NCBI GenBank assembly: GCA_037447655.1
Contig: JBBHKE010001131.1
Location: forward strand, 175,032-239,031
Direction: 5' to 3'
Length of the DNA: 64,000 nt
DNA from: Zygnema cylindricum
Lineage: Eukaryota; Streptophyta; Zygnematophyceae; Zygnematales; Zygnemataceae
Shown: positions 11,263 to 21,360 of the stretch, piece after piece
How the letters are laid out: the number at the start of each line of letters is the position of its first letter
Position numbering within the stretch: position 1 is the stretch's first letter
Translations under genes and position numbers: made by a program
The notes under the pieces: generated by a model
What the model saw: the letters and a program-made list of their open reading frames with translations, nothing else
Told to the model about the DNA's origin: nothing
Databases searched by the model: none

Positions 11263-12764
11263 CAACTCTCACACAATCTCATTTTTTTTATTTTTTTTGT
11301 ACATGATTTTTTCTCAACAGGATACATGAAGGCTAAGCGATGGTGGACAGAAAGGAGGTCAACGCTTGTAGGGATACGAGAAACAACAAGGACGCTCTCT
11401 TCCTCGGGTTTTGGGAGAAGATCGGTGGTGGTCACCAAAGCATTGCCGGGACGAGGAAGGAAGGAAGCCGCGTGGGTATCCATTGTACATAACGAGTTAA
11501 TTGAGGAATTCCACCGTTTCAAAAAAGCGGGGATGAAGATGTCAACTACAATTCTCGGGGACATCGCAAGAGACATCATAAAACAAAGGAGAGAAGACTA
11601 CGGCCTAGAGTGGTTTAATAGGGACGGTTCCGAAATTCAACCAGTGATTAATAAAAGGTGGGTGCAAAGGTGTCAAGAAAAACATAACATCGTGGTGCGT
11701 GCCCAAAAAGGCAAGTTACAATGTAGCCCTGAGAAAGAGGACTATATCGAGCGGACCGTAGCTTTTCACATGGGCGTATTAAAACGGGGGTTTGAATCCG
11801 GTAAGCATTCATTATCTTTATATTACTTTTATTTTTGTTTGTTCAGTTGTTTTAATATTTTTTGTTTTATTTAGGTTTATCTTACTTGTTCCCTTTTATG
11901 TAATGTAAAAGGATTTATTTTTCTGTTCTATAATTGTTGCTTTGATCTCTTATACCTTTCAAGTTTGTTTGTCACATGTTTTGTGTCTTTTTTGTTTTCC
12001 GGATTATCAGATATAGTAACAAGGTAAATTTTTAGTTTCTTACGGTTTCTGTTTTTATTTCTTGTGTATTCTTTATTTGTTTTCTTTTTTTTATTTTTAG
12101 TTTTTGGTTTTTTTTTGTTTTTCTGTTCTGCTTTCTGTTTTCTTTCTTTGGTTTCTGTTTTCTATTTTAGTTTTTTTTATTTTTTGTTTTTTTGTTTCTG
12201 TTTTCTCTATTTCCTGTTTTTTTTCCTATTTCTATTTTCTGTTGTATTTCTTATGTGTTCTGATTTTTTGCCTGTTTACTTTCTTTGCTTTCTGTTTTAT
12301 GTTTTAAGATTTTTGTGTTGTGTTTTTTGTTTTTTTTGTTTCTGTTTTCTCTCCGTTTTTTTTTTTTTTTTCTATTTTTGTTTTTTGTTTAATTTTTTAT
12401 GTTTTCTAATATTTTGTTTCTTATGGTTTGTTGTCGCGTGTTGTTCAGGAGTCTTCAATGAAGATTTGGTGGAGAACATGGACGAAACCCATGTAATTGT
12501 TAATACCGACAATGGGAAGACATTGGGATTTCGAGGAGACGATGTCGTCAAATACGTCGACGTTGCGGGCGGAGGTGAATCAATGACTCTCATGGTTCGT
12601 ATTACAGGTGGTGTCGACGCACGGATCGAGAGCCCCATGATCATTTTCGCAAATCGGGCCAGAAGTTATCCGATTCAAGGCCTACCCGACACTGTCCCGG
12701 GTGTGTTTTTTTTTCCCACTACACTTTTTCGCTTTCTTTTTTGATGTTTTTTGTTTTTTATTTT

Positions 12765-12766
<2 letters not shown>

Positions 12767-12829
<63 letters not shown>

Positions 12830-12831
12830 TT
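12767..12831 (+). repeat. (CT)n microsatellite in transposase intron 3
   Basis: About 32 CT units with one CCC interruption, directly after exon 3. Confidence 0.95.
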
Positions 12832-14473
12832 CTCCAACTCCCCCTCCCTTTTGTCGGGATGTAGGGTTTCAACCTCGATAAGACATTTATTTTGAGTAGT
12901 TAGTGGACAATCTTTGTCTATTTGTCTACATTTTCGTTTTTTCTATTTTATAATAAATATTTCTTTTTTTGAATTTCCGTTTCAATTTCGACGTCAACTT
13001 CTGTTTATCTTCAGTTTTTGTTTCAGTTGAAGTTTGTTTTTTTTTTGTTGAAATTCAATTTCCATTTTTCCTTTAATTTTGTTCTAAAATTTTGATGTGG
13101 TTCGATGTCCTTTACGGTTTTAGTTTTAAGAACTGTGTGTTTATTCTCTCTTCCCTTTCCTTCTTCGTTTTTTTTCTTTTTCCCCAATTTTGTTTCAATT
13201 CCCTTTTTCAATTTTGGTACCATCTCTAATTTCGTTTTGTTTTCGGTTTAAGTTTCAGTTATGTTTTAATTTTGGTTTCCTTTCACTTTTAGTTTTTCCG
13301 TTACAATTTATTCTCAGATTTGATTTGAAATTCTGATCCAGTTTCAATTTTGAATTTTAGTTTCAATATTAAAGTTTAGATCAATATTCAATTTTAATTT
13401 TAATTTTAACTTCCAATTTTAGTTTCAATATTTAAGCGTAATTTCAACTTTTAGATTTAGTTTCAGTTTTCAATTTTAGTTTCAATTTTAGTTTTAGCTT
13501 TATTTCCTTATGTATTTCTATTTCCTATTTTTGTCTCGTTTTTCGTTTCAATTTTCACTTTTCGTTTTCTTTTATTAACTTTGGATTTCAAATTTACTCT
13601 CGATTTTACCTTTTACATCAAATTTTAAACTAACATTTCTTATTTTTGACTTTAAAGCTCAAATTTGTTTATTTTTACGTTTTCATTTTTTTCCATCGAT
13701 GTCTTTGAGGCAATTTTTTTCCCGAACATTTTTATTTCTCTACTCAATTTTTCTTCTCTTTTATAGTAATAACTTTTCCATTACATCTTTTTCCAGGTGT
13801 TTGTTACCGTACCGGTCCGAAAGGGTGGAATGATAAGACGGTGTTTCCCGAATGGTTTGAAGATGGGAGGTCCTATCAAAAGGACCGGTTGGGACGAGAA
13901 AAGATTATGTTTTTGGATAACTGTGGTGGCCACAACATGTGGGACGAGTTGGAACGGGTTTTACTCGCAAAGAACACCATCTTACGTTTTTTCCCCCCTA
14001 ACGCAACGCATCTTGTGCAACCGGCAGACTCGTTTGTGATCTCAAAAATCAAGGACGTTTGGACTCGAATTTGGGTGAGTTGGAAGGCGAAAGGGATTCA
14101 GAATGGACAATGTGCAATACCCACAAGCCGTGGATGGTCCGGCAAACTAGCTGGACCCGGTAAGGCGTTTTTTTTGAAATTGGCACGAGATTCTATCTGA
14201 GAGGTGAATGGAATGAGGGACAAAAATGGGATGAGTTATGCGAGGAAGGCAATGATCCAATGTGGGTTGTCCTTACGTGACGGACGATGGGAAGAAGGCA
14301 TGCTTACCCAACAATTGCAAGCTATCATCTGCAAGCACCGCAATCACTTCGAAGGCGAGGAAGTGGAACCTCCTTGCCCAAGGGCTCGAGAATTCCTCCA
14401 AAATATTGGAGGGGCCGACAGTCACCAAGACACCATTTTAAGCGAAGGAGGTATTAGTGGCAGCGAGCTTTGA

Positions 14474-15377
14474 AGAAGAATTAGATTGCTTGTTTTTATT
14501 TCCAGAACTGTAGTTTGGAAAGGGTAATTTAATGATAGACTAAGAATTTTGTTGATACTTCAACTAGAGTAATATAGATAGTTTTTGAAATGTAGTAGCC
14601 CTTCTCTTTCTAAGGCACGCAGGATTTTATATTTGTATGTGGAATTTGGGATAATATAATGACAGTTTTACCAATGCTTACATGTTTTGTAGTTTTTTAA
14701 ATTTTGAATGTGATGCATTTATTAAGGTTGACGTGTGTATGACTTGAGACACAGATAATGTCGTCCGGAAAAATGGAGAATGCTTGGGTGAACATTTTGT
14801 TAACATTACAAAGGCAACGACGAATCTGCCTCAAAGTTGGTTGGTCATCCAGCAAGATATGCCTATATGCCTTATCGCTGGTTGCTCACCCAACAGCGAG
14901 GTTGGCTCGTCGCTGGCTGATAAGAGTTAAAATGTGAACGATAATAGTATACTACGCATTTCAGCGATGAGGCATACTCGTCACTGTTTAATGGTTTTCT
15001 GATGAGGGGGGAAACCTTGCCATTTTAGAGGAAATGGCAAGGAAGAGGGTACATACATTAAACGACAAATAAAAGACCCCTTGAGGGAGGGAGAGGACAA
15101 AGATTGGGTGGAGGGGGGAAAGGCAAGATGCACATAATAAACAAGGAAGGCTGCCTTTACCACAAAACACAGCAGGCGTAATTTTCATTGATGAAAACCT
15201 TGATTGTCTACAAAAAATTCCTAAATAGAATAATAATCTCCCACTAATTCCCGTCCCTTATTTGTCTAACATCTCCATAACTTGTATTGTTAGCTATCTA
15301 TTACACATATCTCAAACTCTACAAGAATCCTCACCATTTAAGTCTTCTAAATCAAATTCAACCTTCTAAAACAAAAT
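14474..15377. other. No gene seen; 3' flank of the transposase
   Basis: No supported reading frame. It separates the transposase from the possible minus-strand gene whose stop lies at 15378-15380. Confidence 0.4.
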
Positions 15378-17491
15378 TTAACAAGTAATAACTCCTTTTA
15401 CTATGTTGTTGTTGGCTTCATCCCCGGCCATCCAGATCCTGCAATGCGACAATATGGACGGCCAACTTAGATACATAAAAACTAAAGTGGGGAAAAAGGG
15501 GAGAGAGAGAGGGGGAAGGAAAATGAGGGAGAGGCAGATTGAAAGGGAAAGGCGGATTGAGAGGGAGAGGGAGCCGAGGTCGATTGAGAGGGAGAGAGAG
15601 AGGGAGAGAGGCAAAGTGAAGGGAGCAATTGAGCGAGAGAGGGAGTGGAAGTTTCACGATAAATGACCATGAAGTTTTACGATAAAAAGGATACATAAAC
15701 AAATCACAACAAATAAAGCAAGAGAAGGAAATGATTTATTTTAATGTTTAACAAGTTTTATTAATTTGTCTACAGTTCATTGAAACTTCCAGGTTTTGAC
15801 GACGACTCCCTAAAAATTAAATTGAAATTTTCCCAAACGTTTTTTCTCCCACTTCCCAATTTCCCATGGAACCACAAGTACAAAACTCTTAGCATCAACG
15901 AATTAAATCGTTTGTTATTTGTTACTCATTAATTATAAAATTTGTTTGTATAAAAAAAACGATTATAACAAAACTAGAATAATGCAGAATTCATTTTAAA
16001 AATTGTTTGTATAAAATACAATTATAATCAAATAAAAACAATGCAAAATTCAGTATGGAATCCGGAACTCACGCATTAATCTGATTGATGGATGTGTTCC
16101 GAACGAAGTCAAAGACGACACCAGCGAAGGTATTGTTTCTAATCCAGCGCTTCTTACCGTCCAATCTCCACCCAGCGCTTCTGACCGTCCAGTCTCCATA
16201 CTCCTTCCACCTGTACTATGACAACACAAAAAAGACAATATTAGAAATTTACTCTCACACTTTCTTTCTCTCCCGAGAGGGAGAGGGAGAGGGAGAGGGA
16301 GAGGGAGAGGGAGAGGGAGAGGGAGAGGGAGAGGGAAAAGGAGAGGGAGAGGAAGAGGGGAGGAAATGGGTGTGGAGAGGGAGGGGGAGAGGAAGAGGAA
16401 GTGGAAGAGGAAAAAGCGAGGGAGAAGAGGAGAGGGAGGAGGCAAGGAGGGGAGAGGGAAAGCGGGAGGTAAAGGGAGATAGAGTGAGAGAAAGAGAGAA
16501 GGGGAGGGAGGGGAAGAGGGTGAGGGAGAGGGAGAGGGTGTGAGGTAAAGGGAGAGGAGAGGAAAAGTGAGAGGTAGGGGAAGGGTGGAATAGGGAGAGG
16601 GAGAGGGAGAGTAAGAGGGAAAGAGAGGGTGAGTGAGAGCGATAATGAGATCGATAGTGAAACAGAGAGTTAGAGGAAAAAGAGAAAGAAAAGGAGAGGC
16701 ATTCGGAGAGGGAGAGCTATGGGTAGTTGGTGAAGGAAAAAGAGTGGGAGAGGGGAAAAGAGACGGTGAGAGCGAGGGAGAGGAAGCGGGAGAAGGGGAG
16801 GAAGAGGTAGATGGTGAGGAGGGAAAGAGGCTGAGCAAGAGGTTGAGGGAGACAGAGAGGGAAGGGGAGAAGGAGACGGAGAGGAAAAAGGAAAGGGAGA
16901 GGGAGAAAGAGAGGGAGATTGTGAGGGAAATGAAGAGAAAGAGGAAAAGGGACAAGAAGAGGGAAAGCTAGAGCGAGAGCGAGCAATAGAGGGAGAGGAG
17001 AAGTGAGAGGGAAAAGGAGAGGGATAGGAAGAGGGAGAGAGAGAGAGAGTTAACAAGAAAATTACAGGAAAACACCGAAAACAAACAAAAATAAACCGGT
17101 AAGAACAGAAAATAACGAGGGGAAAAAATGAGAAAAAATAGACAAAGTCCGAGAAAAAACAAGATTAACAAAATTGGTAAGGGGAGAACTGCTATTGAAA
17201 CTTAAAATACAAAAAGAAATAAAAACCCACGCTAATTTGGTAAGAAATATTGCAAAATGTCACAAGAAAAAATCTCTTTTACAAAAAAATATATAATTAA
17301 ATGACATAAAAAATGAAAAAAAGAAATGAAATAAAAAAAATGAAACGAAATCTGTACCACTCTCGATCTTTCTAAAAGGTACGATTTAATGGCAGCTCTT
17401 AAATCTCGTCCTTTCTTTTCGAATTATATTGCAATACATTTTAAAAATCGGCTGCGAAAAAGAGAGGGAGAGAGAGAGGCAGAGAGAAAAA

Positions 17492-17566
<75 letters not shown>

Positions 17567-18138
17567 AAAGAGGGGGAAAGGCAGGGTGAAAGGGAGCGGA
17601 AGATTGAGCGGGAAAAGGAGTGGGAGAGGTAAAGGCGGATTGGGAGGGAGAGAGAAAGAGGGAGAGGGAGTCGGAGAGGGAGAGGTCGATTGAGAGGGAG
17701 AGGCAGAGTGAAAAGGAGCGGCAGATTTGGTAGGAGAGGGAGTGGGAGTGGAAGAGAGCGGGGGAGAGAGAGGGTGGGGAGAGGAGGGAGAGAGGGATGG
17801 GGAGGGAGGAGTGGGAAAGAGTGACAGAGATGGAGAGTAGAAGTGGGAGAGAGAGAGGGAGAGAGAGAGAGAGGGAGAGTGAGGTAGTAAAGGAGAGGGC
17901 GATTGACAAGTTGTGGGAGAGAGAGTGAGGAAGAGGGAGAAGGATTGGGAGCGAACTTACCCATTGAGTCCCTCATTACTCGTAGAAAAATGAGCGACGA
18001 TAATGAATCTCACGGCCCTGTCGTCTGTCGCTCCATGACATGGCGGCAGGCAGAATACATCTCGTAAGAGTGCAGAAGGCGGCGGAACATTGACCGGCTT
18101 CCTTCCGAAAAAATGGCGTCCTTTTCTGGAGATGGCAT
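15378..18138 (-). CDS. Possible three-exon gene of unknown function inside the pogo-like element
   Basis: Read on the minus strand, exons 18138-18014, 16210-16073 and 15438-15378 join in phase at GT-AG borders to 324 nt, a 107-residue protein ending in TAA. Exon 2 gives a Trp/Arg/Asn-rich stretch (WKEYGDWTVRSAGW ... VVFDFVRNTSINQIN). I recognise no family. Exon 1 could instead end at a stronger donor (GTAAGT, 17960-17955) in a different frame that also joins exon 2 in phase, giving another N-terminus. Both introns are filled by GA/CT-rich repeats. Part of exon 2 is a two-fold 20-bp duplication (GGACGGT(C/A)AGAAGCGCTGG), which weakens the coding case. It could be a second transposon gene, a captured host fragment, or chance. 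Confidence 0.35.
15488..15655 (+). repeat. GA-rich purine tract 1
   Basis: Nearly all-purine plus strand built of GAGAGGGAGAGG-like units, in the second intron of the possible minus-strand gene. Confidence 0.9.
16274..17049 (+). repeat. GA-rich purine tract 2, with (GGGAGA)n core
   Basis: About 780 bases with few pyrimidines on the plus strand. 16,277-16,340 is a nearly perfect GGGAGA hexamer array; the rest is degenerate. Open frames across it (Arg/Glu/Gly on one strand, Ser/Leu/Pro on the other) are repeat artefacts. Confidence 0.95.
17050..17456. other. No gene seen; A-rich spacer between purine tracts
   Basis: A-rich sequence with many AAAAA runs; no supported frame. Confidence 0.5.
17457..17935 (+). 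repeat. GA-rich purine tract 3, with a long (GA)n core
   Basis: A pure (GA)n run occupies about 17,490-17,560, followed by G-rich and GGGAGA-like units to about 17,935. Confidence 0.95.
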
Positions 18139-18289
18139 CGCGAGCTTCAGGCGTCTTCCGCAAACAAAAGTGTGTGGTTAGGATTCGTCAGAAAAAATAT
18201 ATTTTCTGTGTTTTCTCCGCATTTGCCGTTTGTTTGCTATCTTTTGTGCCTTTGAAGGCGTGTCATACTTTCAATCCTAAATATTGTAA

Positions 18290-18465
18290 ATTTACTCTAA
18301 TATGTATACGTTCTAACTCTAATTTGTTGGCGTTTTATGAAATATAACCCATTTTAGAGTGAAATTTAACTCTAATATGTCAAGTTTACCGTGAACAGGT
18401 CTCTTTTTAGCGTTGAGTTTCATCCTGAATCCTGAAATAGAGTAAGTGTTTACTCTAATTGTTTT
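18290..18465 (+). repeat. Right subterminal repeat cluster of the pogo-like element
   Basis: ACTCTAAT-type motifs at 18294, 18316, 18369 and 18452, the same motif and orientation as the left cluster. Confidence 0.6.
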
Positions 18466-19173
18466 TAAGGATGTTAAATAGAGTGAATCGGCAAAAAATT
18501 AGCGTGAACATTCACTCAGTTTACTGCATGGGTAAAAGTCTACCAGTTCAGAAACGTAACATTCTATTTTTTGCGCATGCATACATGTTAACTGTTCACA
18601 TTGTGAATCTGGAAAACTTACGTTTCAATGTATGCGAACGGATTTTCACAAACTCGTTTTCACTTATATTGTAACCGCAATTTCACGTGCGATCGACATA
18701 ACTTGCATTCTTGTCCCGTACACAATTACTTACGAAAGTACACAATTGTACGGACCGATACGTCCGTACACCACACTATTCAATAGTGTCATGAATTAGA
18801 ATTATGAACGCTAATTCTATAGAACCGTAATTAACGTAAAGGAAAATTTAGTATTATTAATTGTATTTCGGGTTTTGGACTCAAAATTTGGGGGTGCCGA
18901 TATAGAGTTCATAACGCTAATAACGATTCGCGGTGTACTTTGCGGTACACTTATGATCGTTTTGTCGTCGAACTCGTACGATATGGTTGTATTTACCCAT
19001 AGTTGTTCACACCGTTAAGTGCGATTCAATCGCGACGAATTATACCTAATGGAAGCATTGGAAGTTTTGAAAAAATCGTAAAAATCGTTAATGAATTTTC
19101 GTCTGTAGTTTTGTACTATTTCGTACATGTAAACAAAATGAATTTTACATATACCGCATTTTATACATTTTTC

Positions 19174-19369
19174 GTACAGTTTCCGTCTCTTTTCGTTATA
19201 TTCCGTACATTTCCAGTACAATTCCGTACGTTTCCCGTAAAATTCTGTTCAGTTTACCAGACCGAAAGTACTATGAAGTGCAACGTATCTTTTTGTCAAA
19301 GTCCGTACTTTTTTCGTACAAAACCGTACATTAACCGTAAAATACCCTACAATTTTCGTAAATTATCTG
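19174..19369 (+). repeat. CCGTAC motif array with ~10.5-bp (helical) spacing
   Basis: The G of a T/CCGTAC-like motif recurs at 19174, 19185, 19195, 19205, 19216, 19226, 19237 and 19247. It returns at 19305, 19316, 19326 and 19337, then less exactly at about 19348, 19358 and 19369. Spacing alternates between 10 and 11 bases. Short T runs lie between motifs. The array lies between two TA-flanked elements. Confidence 0.7.
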
Positions 19370-19606
19370 TCCAGTTTATTAAACAAAAAGTAAATCGCGA
19401 TTTTTTGCGATTTTTTCAATAGTCACGAATTATAAGTAGCAATCAGAAAAATGGAAAAAATCGCACGGTTTGAACAACAACGTATCTACCGCTTTAAATT
19501 AAAGCTGAAAAACCAAATACAACGTAAAATAAAGGACACAATAGTTTTTTAGATAGATTACTATACGCATCCCAGTAATCCCAGGTAAGCTCTGACTATT
19601 ACAGTA

Positions 19607-20543
19607 CACTGTGAATCGCTATTAGCGTTTAAAAATAGATAGCGTTATGAAACAAATAGCGTTATTAACGCTATTTGGGAATTTGGGGTTTTTGAAGGAA
19701 ATCATTTAGGGTGAAGTTCCATCAAGCAAAAAGTGGCGTTTTTTACAGAAATTCGCGACTCTTCGTACCGAATCGTATCGCCTATTTTGTTTTTCTACGA
19801 AAAACAACATTACAGAGAATCTTGCCGATACTCTCCGAAGGTCTTGGAGGTAATACTGGCCGTCGGATGTTCATATGCGAGGAGTTCACTTCAATTTTCT
19901 CTGTTACACTCAACCCACCTTGAGGAGGTGGGTTAGCATATACAGAAAAAAATAATTTGTGACACGGTGAACAATTAAGCTACGTGTCATGATGGAAAAC
20001 CAACGAAAAATATTAAGATTTGCACATGACACTCGGTTTCCAAAATACAACCAAAAATAAAAACGAAATTTCGTAACATTCCCTCGTCACGCTATTTTCA
20101 GTAACTTTTGTTCGTCACACTATTTCTCTCAAAGGACTTTCGTTATGTTCGAAAACTGAAACCCTAAAAAATGAGCTGGCGTACAGACTGGCGTCTGCAA
20201 AATGTATAAAAGTTTTGTCGTATGATTACTTCGTACGCAAGTCAAGATTTGAAGTTAAGTTTATTGGTGCTAAAAATCTGAAAGATATTCAATATCGGAT
20301 CGTAGCTTGCGTGGCGCCTATCAATTTAGAACACGTGGCTTACAGACTCTACGTGATGGAACTTCGACTATCAATCGACCCGGTCTGTAGAGTTTGCCGT
20401 ACAATTACAGAAACGTATGATGGAGCTTCACCCTTCAAGATAATTTGTTTTTTAAAGGGTTTTTATTAATTATATTTGAGAATTTGGGTAAAAAAACGGG
20501 GTACCGCAATTAGAGTCATTGACGCTAATAGTGATTCACGGTG
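19607..20543. mobile_element. 937-bp non-autonomous element of the pogo-like family (copy d)
   Basis: The left end is CACTGTGAATCGCTATTAGC; the reversed right end is CACCGTGAATCACTATTAGC. TA flanks both sides (19605-19606 and 20544-20545). It is more diverged from the 9.8-kb element than copies a and b by interior sequence, but has the same end pattern. No transposase coding. Confidence 0.82.
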
Positions 20544-20545
20544 TA

Positions 20546-21360
20546 CTTTTGTCTTACCTCAACTGATGTCTGCACGATTGTTCATTTTCAAATATATTCG
20601 GTTCCTAGTTCTTTTCAAAATATAAGTGCCGTAATTAACTAATTATAGAGTCGCAACTCGCAAACAAAAGCCGCACTTTATAACTTGTAGATTACTCAGG
20701 AGTGCCACGTGGGTATTTGTTTGAATATTTTTCGGATATGTTCCAAACCTCCTCCCAAACTTGTTGGGCACATCTCCAGCTTCTTCGGTGGGGCCCCCCT
20801 GCTGGCACTCATCCCCAATCAGCTTCGGGTTATGAAATCCAATCTCGCAAGTGCCGAAAGTGGCTCGAACCTAATCCCGACCTCCAGTTAGACGCCCGAG
20901 CTTTTTACACGTAAGCATGAGCTGGCTTCTGGTTTGACCCGCCGCTCTTGATGGCTCACGCGTGGGACCACATTGGTAGTTCTGCATGTTTCGATTGTCG
21001 ACGGACGAGTTTTGGTATTTGGGAGACACCTTGAGACGTTGGAAGGACGCGGTACTGCTGGTTTTCCGCCCTGTAGAGGTCATTTTGTGACTTTCCGCAG
21101 ATTTTGCGTAGCAATACCGTATCAGAAATCATTCAACCATTTAAAAGCTGAAGACCAAAGGAAGAAAAAACGCCTCCACCGTCTGTGATATAAATTAAAG
21201 ATTAGCCAAGTTTGCGAAAGCTGCATTTTTGAAAGGCTGTCTTGAAGTTTTTTTTTCTTCAGGCATACTGAAAGTCAGTCCAACTGCTTTTGAATATTCC
21301 GAGGTTAAAAGGGAGTTTTTGCAACCGACTTTGTTATTTGAAGACCTTTCTTTTGACGTC
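20546..21360 (+). promoter_or_regulatory. Upstream region of the multifunctional protein gene
   Basis: A G-box (CACGTG) lies at 20706-20711. A TATA-like TATAAAT starts about 21,189, roughly 170 bp before the ATG at 21361, which leaves room for a short leader. Function of either site is inferred from position. No other gene is visible here; small open frames around 20,700-20,910 are not supported. Confidence 0.35.

Larger units (their letters stand above)
10534..14473 (+). pseudogene. pogo-like transposase (CENP-B/Tc5 HTH + DDE_1), four exons, one nonsense codon
   Basis: Exons 10534-10906, 11321-11800, 12449-12700 and 13797-14473 join in phase at GT-AG sites to 594 codons. Exon 2 carries a helix-turn-helix-like DNA-binding region (GRGRKEAAWVSIVH... 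to KRWVQRCQEKHNI). The DDE_1 catalytic domain shows its first Asp in NMDETH (exon 3), the second in FLDNCGGHN and the third in VQPADSF (exon 4). 36 residues separate the last two, a D-36-D spacing. The tail has ARKAMIQCGLSL...DGRWEE, typical of this family's C-terminus. A TGA at 14198-14200 interrupts the frame 91 codons before the natural stop; there is no frameshift, and it is one transition from CGA. The start is the first ATG of the open frame and could be further upstream. Introns are T-rich and hold repeats. Confidence 0.82.
9166..18935 (+). mobile_element. 9.8-kb pogo-like (Tc1/mariner superfamily) DNA transposon
   Basis: The left end and the reversed right end both start CACCGCGAATCGTTATTAGC and agree for 23 bases. 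TA flanks both sides (9164-9165 and 18936-18937). Both subterminal regions carry several copies of ACTCTAAT(T/A)TG. Inside is a CENP-B/pogo-type transposase gene, the enzyme class expected to make TA duplications. Three short elements in the window share the same ends. That transposase and ends belong together is inference, since another element could lie within this interval, but no inner pair of matching ends was found. Confidence 0.75.

Noticed and set aside
12064-12448. Phe/Leu/Cys-rich open frame resembling a membrane protein
   Set aside because: It is the T-rich second intron of the transposase read through into exon 3.
15378-17976. Long open frames of Arg/Glu/Gly or Ser/Leu/Pro on both strands
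   Set aside because: Direct translations of GA/CT repeats; long only because the repeats contain no stop codons.
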